Shown here: positions 1 through 8,791 of the stretch, piece by piece | Layout of the letters: each line of letters opens with the position of its first letter | Position numbering within the stretch: the stretch's first letter is position 1 | NCBI GenBank assembly: GCA_050013795.1 | Contig: JBEKEO010000047.1 | Coordinates: forward strand, 1-17,940 | Source of the DNA: CAWHOW01 sp050013795 | GTDB taxonomy: Bacteria; Bacteroidota; Bacteroidia; Bacteroidales; CG2-30-32-10 | Direction: 5' to 3' | DNA: 17,940 nt | The notes under the pieces: generated by a model | What the model was told of the DNA's origin: nothing | Database searches by the model: none | What the model saw: only the letters and a program-made list of their open reading frames with translations | Made by a program: the position numbers and the translations under genes

Positions 1-465
1 AAAACTGCAGTCCCCGATTCTTACAGGAGAAAATAATACAGGCACAGTGGATGAGGCAATAATAGGTTTGGTCAAATCCCCTTTATTAAAATAAACAGAT
101 TTGCCGTTATTCAGATCGGTTGCAACAACAGTTAACGGGATGATAAGTTTTTCAAATGTTTTCGCCCGTAAATGTTGAGAGAGTATCTCTTCAAGTCCGG
201 TCATTTTCAGCAATCCCCTTTTAGGAATAATTAGCTCGACATATTTGAATATCTTCTTTTGAGAGAAAAAGCACAATATTTCCTCCGGAGTATGTCCGTC
301 GGCGTATAATGCTCCTGTCAAAGCACCTGCGCTGGCGCCGGAAATAACATCAGGATATATACCTGCTTCATTCATCGCCTGCAATGCTCCGATATGCGCA
401 AAACCTCTTGCACCGCCTCCGCTCAAAACCATCCCTATCTTATATTTTTTATTTCTTTTCGCCAT
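1..465 (-). CDS. Patatin-like phospholipase, 5' part (runs off the window)
   Basis: The first 155 residues of a patatin-like serine lipase/acyl hydrolase are visible; the rest lies beyond base 1. The oxyanion-hole glycine motif GGGARGFAHIGAL starts near residue 16, and the nucleophile elbow GASAG (GxSxG) lies near residues 43-47. The family uses a Ser-Asp dyad. The Asp (DGG/DGA) normally follows shortly after a segment like the visible FSPVRIGDCSF, so the cut falls just before the second catalytic residue. There is no signal peptide; the start is basic (MAKRNKKYKIG), which suggests a cytoplasmic or membrane-associated enzyme, or an N-terminal patatin domain of a larger protein. The ATG at 463-465 fits a good upstream promoter. 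The gene diverges from the OPT transporter. Family assignment is firm; the substrate is unknown. Confidence 0.9.
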   Translation of the reverse strand, partial: MAKRNKKYKIGMVLSGGGARGFAHIGALQAMNEAGIYPDVISGASAGALTGALYADGHTPEEILCFFSQKKIFKYVELIIPKRGLLKMTGLEEILSQHLRAKTFEKLIIPLTVVATDLNNGKSVYFNKGDLTKPIIASSTVPVLFSPVRIGDCSF

Positions 466-493
466 AATGCTTAAGCAAGCTGTTATATTAAAG

Positions 494-524
494 CAAATAT
501 ATAAAATAATCTCGTTATTTCAAA
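494..524 (-). promoter_or_regulatory. Bacteroidota-type promoter of the patatin gene
   Basis: On the minus strand TTTG (521-524) is followed by a 19-bp spacer and TATATTTG (494-501), a full match to the Bacteroidota -33/-7 consensus TTTG-N19/20-TAnnTTTG. Transcription would start near 487, giving a leader of about 20 nt before the ATG at 465. Confidence 0.7.
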
Positions 525-613
525 ATCAACAACATGATTTCAGTGAAAAATATTTTCCTTTTTCTTCATGTGAAAAATAAATTTAGTAGTTTAGAGCACT
601 CAAAAATAACATT

Positions 614-2629
614 ATGTCAGATCAATTACCAGAAACTAAAAGTCTGCCCGAAAACGCTTACCGCGAACTGAAACAGGGCGAAGAGTATAAACCTGTAATG
701 CCTGCAAATCAGTTATTCCCCGAGGTCACTTGGTGGTCAGTCGGGATGGGATTATTAATGGCATTAATATTTTCTGCCGCTGCTGCCTATTCCGGATTGA
801 AGATAGGGCAGGTATTTGAAGCAGCTATTCCCATTTCAATCATTGCTGTGGGAGCATCAACTGCTGTGCGCAAAAAGAATGCATTGGGACAGAATGTGAT
901 CATCCAGTCAATAGGAGCATGTTCAGGAGTTATTGTTGCCGGAGCCGTGTTCACAATTCCCGGCTTATATATATTGCAAAATAAGTTTCCTGAAATTCAG
1001 GTTGACTTCTGGCAGATATTCTTTTCATCATTGCTCGGTGGTTGCTTAGGTATCCTTTTCCTGATCCCTTTCAGAAAATACTTTGTGAAAGATATGCACG
1101 GACAACTTCCTTTTCCTGAGGCCACTGCAACAACAGAGATCCTTATGACTGGCGAAAAAGGCGGTTCACAGGCAAAACTGCTTATCATTAGCGGATTGAT
1201 TGGTGGATTGTTTGATTTTGTGTTCACTTATTTAAAACTCTGGAGCGAAGTGTTTACTACACGCGTATTGCCGCTTGGCACTGCTCTTGCCGATAAAGTA
1301 AAAATGGTTTTTAAATTCAATGTTAGTTCTCTGATATTCAGTTTCGGATACCTTGTTGGCTTAAGATATTCCCTTATCATTACAGTTGGCTCTCTTTTAT
1401 CGTGGCTTGTTTTTATTCCGCTTATTAACGAAGTTGGAAATATTGTAGCTGCTCACGGAGGCACTAATCCCTTCGCTGCCATGTCTGCTGAAATGATATT
1501 CAAATTATATGTTCGCCCGATAGGTATAGGAGCCATAGCCATGGCAGGACTTATAGGGATAATCAAATCATCGGGAGTAATAGGTGGAGCATTTAAACTG
1601 GCTTTCGGAATTGGTTCAAAAAGCCATGAAGAAGCAAAAGTGGAACGCACACAAAGGGATATTAAGATGTCATTTGTAATGTTGTTCCTGCTTTTGACCT
1701 TAGTTGCTGTTTTCTTATTTTTGATATTCGGTGTTCAGGTAACATTTGTTCAGGCACTAGTTGCACTTGTAACCATACTTATTATTTCATTCCTCTTTAC
1801 TACAGTTGCGGCAAATGCAATTGCAATTGTAGGTTCTAACCCTGTTTCCGGTATGACCTTAATGACATTGATCTTATCTTCCGTAGTGCTTGTTTCTGTA
1901 GGATTAAAAGGATGGCACGGCATGGTAAGTTCGCTTATCATCGGTGGTATTGTTTGTACAGCTCTTTCAATGGCGGGAGGTTTTATTACCGACCTGAAAG
2001 TTGGATACTGGCTTGGCACAACACCTCAGAAGCAACAGTCATTTAAGTTTCTTGGCACTCTTGTTTCGGCTGCTACAGTGGGGTTTGTAATTTATATATT
2101 AAGTCAAGTGTTTGGATTTGTTCAAACTCCTGCACATCCCAATCCAATGACAGCGCCACAGGCAAATGCAATGGCTGCTATTATCGAACCTTTAATGTCG
2201 GGCGGAGGAGTTAGCTGGGTATTACTTGGAGTTGGAGCTGTTATTTCCATTCTGATGAATTGGCTTGGTATTTCTCCTCTTGCTTTTGCATTGGGAATGT
2301 TTATACCGCTTGATCTTAACACGCCTCTTGTTGTTGGAGGTCTCTTGAATCATTGGTTCATGAAGAGTTCAAAGAACGAGAAACTTTCTAATGCCCGTAC
2401 TAACCGTGGTATTCTGATAGCATCAGGATTTATTGCAGGTGCTGCTTTGTTTGGTGTAATTGGTGCTGTTATTCTATTTATTACCGGAAGCGAAGATTCG
2501 CTGAACCTGGTTAGCTGGGATAAGATTGCTAATGGTGAAACTATTTCCGAGATAATTGCATTCCTTGCTTTCGCAGTATTGATATGTTATTTCATTTGGG
2601 AATCATTCCGTGCAAAAGAAAATGATTAA
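614..2629 (+). CDS. OPT family oligopeptide transporter
   Basis: A 671-residue polytopic inner-membrane protein of the OPT (oligopeptide transporter) superfamily, which imports small peptides or metal-chelate compounds, usually driven by protons. About 14-16 hydrophobic segments are spread over residues 38-665. Typical OPT features include the N-terminal WWSVGMGLL segment and AYSGLKIGQVFEAAIPISI near residues 58-76, the cytoplasmic stretch LPFPEATATTEIL near residue 165, and GSNPVSGMTLMTL in the middle. The length is normal for the bacterial subfamily. The ATG at 614 follows an AT-rich leader without a Shine-Dalgarno sequence; a weak -7-like TAGTTTAG sits at 587-594. Peptidase T follows 45 bp downstream with no terminator, so the two may be co-transcribed. 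That pairing favours a peptide rather than a metal-siderophore substrate, but this is inference from context. Confidence 0.93.
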   Translation: MSDQLPETKSLPENAYRELKQGEEYKPVMPANQLFPEVTWWSVGMGLLMALIFSAAAAYSGLKIGQVFEAAIPISIIAVGASTAVRKKNALGQNVIIQSIGACSGVIVAGAVFTIPGLYILQNKFPEIQVDFWQIFFSSLLGGCLGILFLIPFRKYFVKDMHGQLPFPEATATTEILMTGEKGGSQAKLLIISGLIGGLFDFVFTYLKLWSEVFTTRVLPLGTALADKVKMVFKFNVSSLIFSFGYLVGLRYSLIITVGSLLSWLVFIPLINEVGNIVAAHGGTNPFAAMSAEMIFKLYVRPIGIGAIAMAGLIGIIKSSGVIGGAFKLAFGIGSKSHEEAKVERTQRDIKMSFVMLFLLLTLVAVFLFLIFGVQVTFVQALVALVTILIISFLFTTVAANAIAIVGSNPVSGMTLMTLILSSVVLVSVGLKGWHGMVSSLIIGGIVCTALSMAGGFITDLKVGYWLGTTPQKQQSFKFLGTLVSAATVGFVIYILSQVFGFVQTPAHPNPMTAPQANAMAAIIEPLMSGGGVSWVLLGVGAVISILMNWLGISPLAFALGMFIPLDLNTPLVVGGLLNHWFMKSSKNEKLSNARTNRGILIASGFIAGAALFGVIGAVILFITGSEDSLNLVSWDKIANGETISEIIAFLAFAVLICYFIWESFRAKEND

Positions 2630-2674
2630 CTATTAAATATGGTGTCTTTACGTGAAAACTTAAATTAATATAAT

Positions 2675-3901
2675 ATGAAAAATGAAATTCTTGACAGATT
2701 TTTAAAATACATAAAAATCGATACCACGTCTGATGAAGAATCTCAGACATACCCTAGCACTACTAAGCAATTCGACCTTGCAAGAGTGCTGAAGGAAGAA
2801 CTGACAGTTATGGGATTAAAAGATATAAGCCTTGACGAACATTGCTACCTAATGGCAACATTGCCCGCCAACACGAATAAGAAAATCCCTGTAATTGGTT
2901 TCATTGCGCACATGGATACCAGTCCTGATGTTTCGGGTGCGAATGTGAATCCAAAAATATTAGAGAATTACAATGGTAAGGATATAGTGCTGAATAAGGA
3001 AAAGAATATCATTTTAAACATTAAAGCGTTTCCCGAACTTCTCGAATATAAAGGACAAACACTTATCACTACCGATGGTAATACCTTGCTCGGCGCTGAT
3101 GATAAAGCAGGTGTTGCCGAAATAATGACAGCAGTTAAATATTTAATTGATCATCCTGAAATAAAACATGGCACCATTAAAATAGGCTTCACTCCTGATG
3201 AGGAAATAGGACGCGGTGTGGATAAATTTGATGTAATGAAATTCAATGCTGAGTTTGCTTACACCCTTGATGGCGGTGGCGTTGGCGAACTTGAATATGA
3301 AAACTTCAATGCAGCACATGCAAAAGTAATTTTCAACGGAAGAAACATACACCCGGGTTATGCCAAAGACAAAATGATAAACGCCATGCTTATTGCCATG
3401 GAGTTCAATGCTATGCTGCCGGTTAATGAAAGGCCTGAATTCACACAGGATTACGAAGGCTTCTTTCACCTGATAAAAATGGAAGGCAGCGTTGAAAATG
3501 CCAGCATACAATACATTATCCGCGACCACGACAGGGCAAAATTTGAAGCTCGGAAAGTGTTCATGCAGCAGACCGTTGATTATTTGAACAAAAAATACCG
3601 CGAGAACACGGTTGTACTTGAATTAAAAGACCAGTACTTTAACATGCGCGAGCAGGTGGAAAAAGTTTTCCATGTGGTGGAAACTGCCAAGAAAGCCATG
3701 GAAGAAGTAGGCATAGTTCCCAAGGTTGTTCCTATACGCGGCGGCACTGATGGCGCAAGACTTTCTTATATGGATCTCCCCTGCCCCAACATATTTGCAG
3801 GCGGACACAACTTCCACGGAAAGATGGAATATGTGCCTGTTGAAAGCATGGTAAAAGCGGTAGAGGTTATTTTGAAGATAGTGGAACTGTATTCAAAATA
3901 A
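2675..3901 (+). CDS. pepT: Peptidase T (tripeptide aminopeptidase)
   Basis: A 408-residue M20B-family zinc metallopeptidase that removes the N-terminal residue of tripeptides in the cytoplasm. The metal-binding and catalytic set is complete by alignment with the known PepT pattern: His79 and Asp81 (AHMDTSPD), Asp142 (GADDKAG), Glu176/Glu177 (TPDEEIGRG), Asp199 (YTLDGGG) and His381 (GGHNFHGK). The dimerisation 'lid' domain falls between about residues 205 and 320 and contains NIHPGYAKDKM. Length matches the family. There is no signal peptide. The gene lies 45 bp after the OPT transporter on the same strand, consistent with cytoplasmic cleavage of imported peptides. The stop is only 3 bp from the stop of the convergent sialidase-like gene, and I see no hairpin terminator between them. 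Confidence 0.96.
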   Translation: MKNEILDRFLKYIKIDTTSDEESQTYPSTTKQFDLARVLKEELTVMGLKDISLDEHCYLMATLPANTNKKIPVIGFIAHMDTSPDVSGANVNPKILENYNGKDIVLNKEKNIILNIKAFPELLEYKGQTLITTDGNTLLGADDKAGVAEIMTAVKYLIDHPEIKHGTIKIGFTPDEEIGRGVDKFDVMKFNAEFAYTLDGGGVGELEYENFNAAHAKVIFNGRNIHPGYAKDKMINAMLIAMEFNAMLPVNERPEFTQDYEGFFHLIKMEGSVENASIQYIIRDHDRAKFEARKVFMQQTVDYLNKKYRENTVVLELKDQYFNMREQVEKVFHVVETAKKAMEEVGIVPKVVPIRGGTDGARLSYMDLPCPNIFAGGHNFHGKMEYVPVESMVKAVEVILKIVELYSK

Positions 3902-3904
3902 TTT

Positions 3905-5461
3905 TTATTTTAGGTATACCATTTTTCTTGTGATCATTTTTTCGTTGCTTATCAGCGAAAAATAATAAACTCCTGATTTCAGATTATACCCCCTTGCATC
4001 GAATTGCTTTATGTAGTTACCCGTCGGGAACTCTTCATTGTCAATGATCGTTGCAACTTCCCTGCCGAATATATCCAGCACTTTAAGTGTGATATTACAC
4101 AAATGACGGAGCTTAAATGAAATCAAAGTATTGTCACTAAAAGGGTTTGGCGAATTTTGTTCCAGTATAAAATCAGAAGATGCATTATAATTATCTACAC
4201 CAAGTAAAGTAGTATCGACAATAGCCGTCCATATGCTAAGATTGCCTCCGCTCAGGTTTGTCCAGATAGGGCGAATTACATTATCAAAAACAGATACATT
4301 GGTATAATCACCAAAGAACACTCCGCTTGAAGGGACAAAAGGAGAATTGCTGACTTTGAAATTGTTAAATGTATCACCGCCGTCTTTCGAAACAGCCATA
4401 TATACGTCTGTCTCGTCATCGGTATAATTTCTGCGATCGTAAAAAACAAACCATACATAACCCGTTTTCTGATCCACACACATCCATGTAAAGAATTGCT
4501 GCCTGCCTGCAGGATCATCATTTACACGCTTAGGCGCACACCAGGTATTCCCGCCATCAGTGGATTTTGAAAGCCATACATCTGTATCGGTAGTTCCGTT
4601 TCGCTGATCGGTCCAGTTAATATAAATTGTTCCCCTATGCGGGCCATTAGAAACATCGCAACAGGTAACAGGCAAGCCGTTGCTGCGTTGAATCCCACTT
4701 ATTGTATAATCCCATCCGCCGGGAATACTGCTGACGAATATATCATCTGACAGCCATGTATTTCCGTTATCAAGAGATCTGTTGAATAACAATCCGTCAG
4801 GCCCGGCCCATGCCACATACACTTCACCATTAGGCCCCACAGCAGGAACAGCTCCTTCAGTAGTATTATCAGAATCTACACAATCACCTCCTCGTTTATT
4901 TATTCTGACAGGCGCTGACCATGTAAGTCCTCCGTCAGTCGATCTTGAAAAAAGAATGATAGAGCTATCCGTAGGAGTGGATACACCATACTCATCAAAT
5001 TGTGTCCATGTACAATAAATGATATTTGTTTTTCTGTCAACAACCGCCCATGGCTTATCCTGGGCTTTAGTTCCATCAACCCATGTATACGTGCCATCGC
5101 TCCATGTACCGCCTGCGCTGTCTGTTTTCTGGCAAACTATGCGGTCTATCCAATTGCCGGCAGGAGGATTGGAAAGATGAAAGAAATAAAAGCTTCCTGT
5201 GGTATCAACAATAATACAAGGATCGCCCCACACACCGTATGATGAAGAAAGGGCACCTTCCGACCATGTCTGGCCTCCGTCTTTTGAATAATAATATTTG
5301 TTAATATTAGCTCCGGTAAAAATTTCGTTTGTGTTTTTCGGATTTATTGCAATAGTAGGTTCTTCTGGCTGACCATTATTGCCGACCAGAATGTTAGGGA
5401 ATTGCGCGCTTGCTGTAAACAGCAGAAACAATAACGAAGGGATCAGAATTATTTTTTTCAT
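3905..5461 (-). CDS. Secreted BNR/Asp-box (sialidase-like) propeller protein with T9SS sorting domain
   Basis: A 518-residue exported protein. Residues 1-20 form a Sec signal peptide ending in TASAQ. The body is a sialidase/BNR-type beta-propeller with five clear Asp-boxes (S-x-D-x-G-x-T-W/F) at about residues 59-66, 174-181, 229-236, 300-307 and 358-365, plus a degenerate one at 111-120. The C-terminus (about 428-518) is a type A T9SS sorting domain: it starts LEQNSPNPFSDNT, contains VLDIFGREV and ends SGVYYFSLISNEKMITRKMVYLK. The protein should therefore cross the outer membrane by the gliding-type secretion system and be attached to the surface or released. Asp-box propellers include sialidases but also many non-enzymatic proteins; I do not see the full sialidase arginine triad convincingly, so I do not call the activity. 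Confidence 0.9.
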   Translation of the reverse strand: MKKIILIPSLLFLLFTASAQFPNILVGNNGQPEEPTIAINPKNTNEIFTGANINKYYYSKDGGQTWSEGALSSSYGVWGDPCIIVDTTGSFYFFHLSNPPAGNWIDRIVCQKTDSAGGTWSDGTYTWVDGTKAQDKPWAVVDRKTNIIYCTWTQFDEYGVSTPTDSSIILFSRSTDGGLTWSAPVRINKRGGDCVDSDNTTEGAVPAVGPNGEVYVAWAGPDGLLFNRSLDNGNTWLSDDIFVSSIPGGWDYTISGIQRSNGLPVTCCDVSNGPHRGTIYINWTDQRNGTTDTDVWLSKSTDGGNTWCAPKRVNDDPAGRQQFFTWMCVDQKTGYVWFVFYDRRNYTDDETDVYMAVSKDGGDTFNNFKVSNSPFVPSSGVFFGDYTNVSVFDNVIRPIWTNLSGGNLSIWTAIVDTTLLGVDNYNASSDFILEQNSPNPFSDNTLISFKLRHLCNITLKVLDIFGREVATIIDNEEFPTGNYIKQFDARGYNLKSGVYYFSLISNEKMITRKMVYLK

Positions 5462-5520
5462 GGTTTTATGTTTTAATTATTCATTCACAAACTTCCTTAT
5501 TTCTACTCTACTCCTATGAA

Positions 5521-5542
5521 GCATTGAAGCAATGCAAAACTA
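5521..5542 (-). promoter_or_regulatory. Probable -7 box and adjacent inverted repeat upstream of the sialidase-like gene
   Basis: On the minus strand TAGTTTTG (5535-5542) matches TAnnTTTG and overlaps a short palindrome, GCATTG-n3-CAATGC (5521-5535), that would sit at the 5' end of the message. No good -33 TTG is seen about 20 bp upstream. The palindrome could instead be a weak terminator for the immunity-like gene ending at 5554. Confidence 0.4.
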
Positions 5543-5553
5543 TGCGTTCGTTT

Positions 5554-6063
5554 TTATATATCTTTTGTCATCGGTGGAAATTCTTTGTCTGCTTGTTTAA
5601 TCGCATCCTCATACGACATTCCACTATTCCTAAGTTTTTTAAAGTATTCTACTCGCAAATTTGCATTATCATCAAAGGGTCGAAACTTTAAAATAGATTG
5701 ATGTTCTACATGTTGTCTGTCTTTCCATTTTTCATTTAATTGTCCAAGAAGCTCTTCTTGTTTCGCAAATAAAAACTTCCTCTGGTCTTGTTCTATTTTG
5801 TCTAATTGAAAGAAATGAGCCATTGTAAACGTAATGCCCTCAAAGATTCTAAAACATAAGTCGTCTTCGTCTAATGCAAATTCATTTTTAATTTGTTTTC
5901 CACGTTCATAAATCTCATATCGTAATTGTCCGTTCTTGTCAACTTCAATATTTGGATGGCATTCTTTCCAATTACCATATGTCGGTCGTAAATGAACAGG
6001 AACATTTATTTTGTCAGCATAACTGTCTATCATTTTCTTTATGTCTGTCAAGGTGATTGCCAT
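5554..6063 (-). CDS. Imm63-like immunity protein (orphan)
   Basis: A 169-residue soluble, acidic protein without signal or membrane segments. Its pattern resembles the Imm63 (immunity protein 63) family as I remember it: an LRPTYGNWKECHPNIEVD segment near residues 25-42, an ERGK motif near 53-56, FRIFEGITFTMAHFFQL near 71-87, then QDQRKFLFAKQEELLGQLNEKW and a late KFRPFDD. Imm63 proteins are predicted to neutralise polymorphic toxins inside the cell; this comes from comparative genomics rather than biochemistry in most cases. No toxin, VgrG, Rhs or LXG-type gene is adjacent, so it would be an orphan immunity gene, or the family has another role. The ATG at 6061-6063 is the only sensible start. 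I see no clear promoter. Confidence is good for a real gene and moderate for the family. Confidence 0.7.
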   Translation of the reverse strand: MAITLTDIKKMIDSYADKINVPVHLRPTYGNWKECHPNIEVDKNGQLRYEIYERGKQIKNEFALDEDDLCFRIFEGITFTMAHFFQLDKIEQDQRKFLFAKQEELLGQLNEKWKDRQHVEHQSILKFRPFDDNANLRVEYFKKLRNSGMSYEDAIKQADKEFPPMTKDI

Positions 6064-6368
6064 ATCAATTATTGAATTTTCTTTTTAAAAATGACACATA
6101 ACTTGTTTATAGGTATCACATCGTTAGAATATTGCACCCAAAATTGGCTGCTTTGCTCTTATAATTATGATATTTTCATTTATTCTATTTGCAATAATAT
6201 AACATTTCCTTCCATCAGTCAAGCAATTCATCGAAAAAAGTTTAGTCGAAAGTCATAAACTTCATTGCTTTTAAGCCAATTATGGCATTATTCCCTGCTG
6301 TTTTTGCCAAAATTTAGCTTTTCAGGCTAAGTAAGGGATAAAATTCAGGGTATTTCTCAGTGTTCTTT
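6064..6368. other. AT-rich non-coding stretch upstream of the Imm63-like gene
   Basis: About 305 bases between the immunity-like gene and the 21-bp array. I find no RNA gene, no convincing TAnnTTTG promoter on the minus strand, and no open frame that looks coding. A small imperfect hairpin TTAGC-n7-GCTAA lies near 6314-6330. Confidence 0.5.
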
Positions 6369-6578
6369 GAAAGGATGCTTGCAATGTTTGAAAGGTTGCT
6401 TGTAACGTTTGAAAGGTTGCATTGACTGTTCGAAAGGATGCATTGACTGTTTGAAAGAGTGCATTGACTGTTTGAAAGGGAGCATTGACTGTTTGAAAGA
6501 GTGCATTGACTGTTTGAAAGAGTGCATTGACTGTTCGAAAGGGTGTATTGACTGTTTGAATGGTTGCTTGCAACGTTT
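6369..6578. repeat. Ten-copy 21-bp tandem repeat (minisatellite)
   Basis: Ten contiguous 21-bp units start at 6369, 6390, 6411, 6432, 6453, 6474, 6495, 6516, 6537 and 6558. The inner unit is GAAAGRRTGCATTGACTGTTY. Units 1, 2 and 10 carry an edge variant with GCTTGYAAYGTTT in the second half, so the two ends of the array resemble each other more than the centre. A degenerate eleventh unit follows. Because 21 is a multiple of three, both strands stay open and yield heptapeptide-repeat reading frames (6322-6573 minus, 6409-6597 plus), but each begins at TTG and looks like a by-product. The array lies between the Imm63-like gene and the terminator of the S9 peptidase gene. Confidence 0.93.
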
Positions 6579-6668
6579 GATAGAATCTGCTGATTAATGG
6601 CGGTAAAGTATGGTAAAACAGAACTATTTTATATATCTAACCTGGGTTACTTCTCTTCAAAATAAAAA

Positions 6669-6692
6669 AAGAGGCTGTTTTCACAGCCTCTT
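6669..6692 (-). terminator. Rho-independent terminator of the S9 peptidase gene
   Basis: On the minus strand AAGAGGCTG and CAGCCTCTT form a 9-bp stem around a 6-nt loop, followed by a run of seven T (7 A on the plus strand just before 6671). It lies about 27 bp past the stop at 6719. Confidence 0.88.
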
Positions 6693-6718
6693 CAAATCAT
6701 TAAAGCTACTAAAGTCTA

Positions 6719-8629
6719 TTATTTCTTAACGAGGGAATCCCCTATATGTTTTGCAAGGAATTTCTCCATGGCAGCATAAAGATCGAAGCGGTTTTCTTCG
6801 TTATGGAAACCATGCCCTTCGTTATCTTTAACCATATATTCCACATCTATGCCGCGTTTTTTCAAAGCCGATACCATCTGGTCTGCTTCGGCTTTATTCA
6901 CCCTCGGGTCGTTAGCGCCCTGTGCTATAAATAAAGGAGCCTTTATATTATCGGCGTGAAATACAGGAGAAGTTTTGCGCAACAGTAAGCTGTCTTTCTT
7001 CGGATCGCCAACCATTTCATGGAACATATCGAGCATAGGTTTCCAGTAAGGAGGAATGGTCTTCATAAAAGTGAACAGGTTGGAAACGCCGCAATAATCA
7101 ATAGCGCAGGCATACAGTTCGGGAGAGAATGTCATCCCTGCCAGCGTAGCATAACCGCCATAGCTGCCGCCATAAATGGCAATCCTTTTAGGATCGGCTA
7201 TTCCCTGGTCGATGAGCCATTTCACGCCATCAGAAATATCATCCTGCATGGTAAGTCCCCATTGTTTAAATGAGCATTCCCAAAATTTTCTGCCATAACC
7301 TGTGGAACCCCTGAAATTCATCTGTAGCACTGCATAACCCCTGTTAGCAAGGAACTGAACTTCGGCATTGAATATCCACTGATCCCTTGCCCACGGGCCT
7401 CCGTGAGGATTAATTACTACAGGAAGATTCTTGGCTTCCTTGCCTTTGGGCAGTGTAAGATAACCATGAATGGTAAGCCCGTCGCGCGATTTATATTCTA
7501 TTGGCTTCATTTCGGCTAACTCATTTTCATCCAGCCAGGGAGCAACAGTATGAATGGAATCAAGCTTATCGGTCTTCTTGTCATAGATATAAAAAGTCCC
7601 CTTTGAACGGTCGCTAAGCGTACGTATGATGAATTTATCCTCAGCTTTTGTATATCCCGTGATCCATATTTCTTTGTTCCCGAATTCTTTTGTAAAGCGG
7701 TCGAACATCTTTTTTGTTTCCGGATCGAAGAAATAATTTTCGGTCTTCCATGAAACATAAGAAGCAGTGGTCAACACTTTTCTTAATCTTGAATACGACA
7801 AGTCGGAAATATCATAATCGGGGTTTTTATAAATTTCTTTGATCTCTTTTCCTTTGGCAATATCAAACTCTACTATAGCGCTTTTATCTCTTCCTAAATT
7901 TGAAACTGCATACACATTTTTGTTATCGAATGTGAAGAAAACAGGGTTTACGCTTTCTTTAAAGTTTGTTGTCAGTACAACTTTAAATTTGTCATTTTCT
8001 GTTTCGCGGTACAAAATACTGGTGTTTACACCATCAGTAGACGTAGCTACTCTTAATTTGCCGTCATGGTCAGTCATCCAGCCTGAAATGTTTCCCGGGT
8101 TTTCAGCAATCATTTTCATTTCGCCTGTTTCAATGTTAAGCCTGTAAGCATCGAAAACCTGTGGATCGCGCTTGTTAAGTCCGATGATAACTTCGGAAGG
8201 AATGTCTTCAAGATCATCAATGACCTGTGTTCTCACTTTATCAAAATCAGTATAGCATTTCAGATTTTTTCCATCAATGTTAACACCGTATAATTTAAAG
8301 TTTTCATCACCCCCGTTATCTTTCAGGTACAATATACGGTTGCTGTTTTTCCAGAAATAACCGGAAATATCCCTGTCTTTTTCGCTGGTAAGACGTACTG
8401 CATCTTTCTTGCCTATCTCCTGAACAAAAACATTCATGCGTTTTTCATAAGGAGCCGTATAAGAATAATACTTGCCATCAGGTGAGATCTGATAGCCTGA
8501 TTTTTCGGGATTCCTGAAGAAATCCTTTAAGGGAATTAGTTTTGCTGTTTTTTCTTTTGGAGGTTGGCAGGATGATAAAATCACCATAACGCAAACCATT
8601 CCAACGATAGTTAATTTTAATTTGTCCAT
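6719..8629 (-). CDS. S9 family prolyl oligopeptidase-type peptidase, lipoprotein
   Basis: A 636-residue alpha/beta-hydrolase peptidase of the S9 family (acylaminoacyl-peptidase / dipeptidyl-peptidase branch). The N-terminus has a lipoprotein signal with lipobox LSSC, Cys21 being the lipid-anchored residue, so the enzyme is probably on the periplasmic face of a membrane. Residues about 30-365 form a beta-propeller that restricts access to short peptides; 370-630 is the hydrolase domain. The triad reads Ser489 (GGSYGG), Asp574 (GANDPRV) and His606 (EGHGF). The oxyanion segment is NPHGGPWARD near 407-416. Length is normal. A strong terminator follows the stop. A near-consensus -7 TACTTTTA lies on the minus strand at 8660-8667, about 30 bp before the ATG, suggesting its own promoter rather than read-through from the cyclase gene 162 bp upstream. 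It likely trims peptides that the OPT/PepT pair could then use; this last point is inference. Confidence 0.95.
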   Translation of the reverse strand: MDKLKLTIVGMVCVMVILSSCQPPKEKTAKLIPLKDFFRNPEKSGYQISPDGKYYSYTAPYEKRMNVFVQEIGKKDAVRLTSEKDRDISGYFWKNSNRILYLKDNGGDENFKLYGVNIDGKNLKCYTDFDKVRTQVIDDLEDIPSEVIIGLNKRDPQVFDAYRLNIETGEMKMIAENPGNISGWMTDHDGKLRVATSTDGVNTSILYRETENDKFKVVLTTNFKESVNPVFFTFDNKNVYAVSNLGRDKSAIVEFDIAKGKEIKEIYKNPDYDISDLSYSRLRKVLTTASYVSWKTENYFFDPETKKMFDRFTKEFGNKEIWITGYTKAEDKFIIRTLSDRSKGTFYIYDKKTDKLDSIHTVAPWLDENELAEMKPIEYKSRDGLTIHGYLTLPKGKEAKNLPVVINPHGGPWARDQWIFNAEVQFLANRGYAVLQMNFRGSTGYGRKFWECSFKQWGLTMQDDISDGVKWLIDQGIADPKRIAIYGGSYGGYATLAGMTFSPELYACAIDYCGVSNLFTFMKTIPPYWKPMLDMFHEMVGDPKKDSLLLRKTSPVFHADNIKAPLFIAQGANDPRVNKAEADQMVSALKKRGIDVEYMVKDNEGHGFHNEENRFDLYAAMEKFLAKHIGDSLVKK

Positions 8630-8791
8630 ATAAATGTGTTTTAAGTGTTTATTATGTGGTAAAAGTAGAAAAATTATTATCAGAATATAACTATTCGAAA
8701 TAATTTTTCATCAGGTGAACGTTGGCTGAACTTTCATCAAAATGTAAATGTACTTTTCCGGTTGGCTTGTTCTGATAATGACACTATAAGT

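Noticed and set aside
6369..6578. CRISPR array
   Set aside because: The 21-bp units are directly contiguous with no variable spacers, and no cas genes are present.
6322..6597. Heptapeptide-repeat reading frames on both strands of the 21-bp array
   Set aside because: Both begin at TTG, have no promoter or terminator of their own, and are open only because the repeat unit is a multiple of three.
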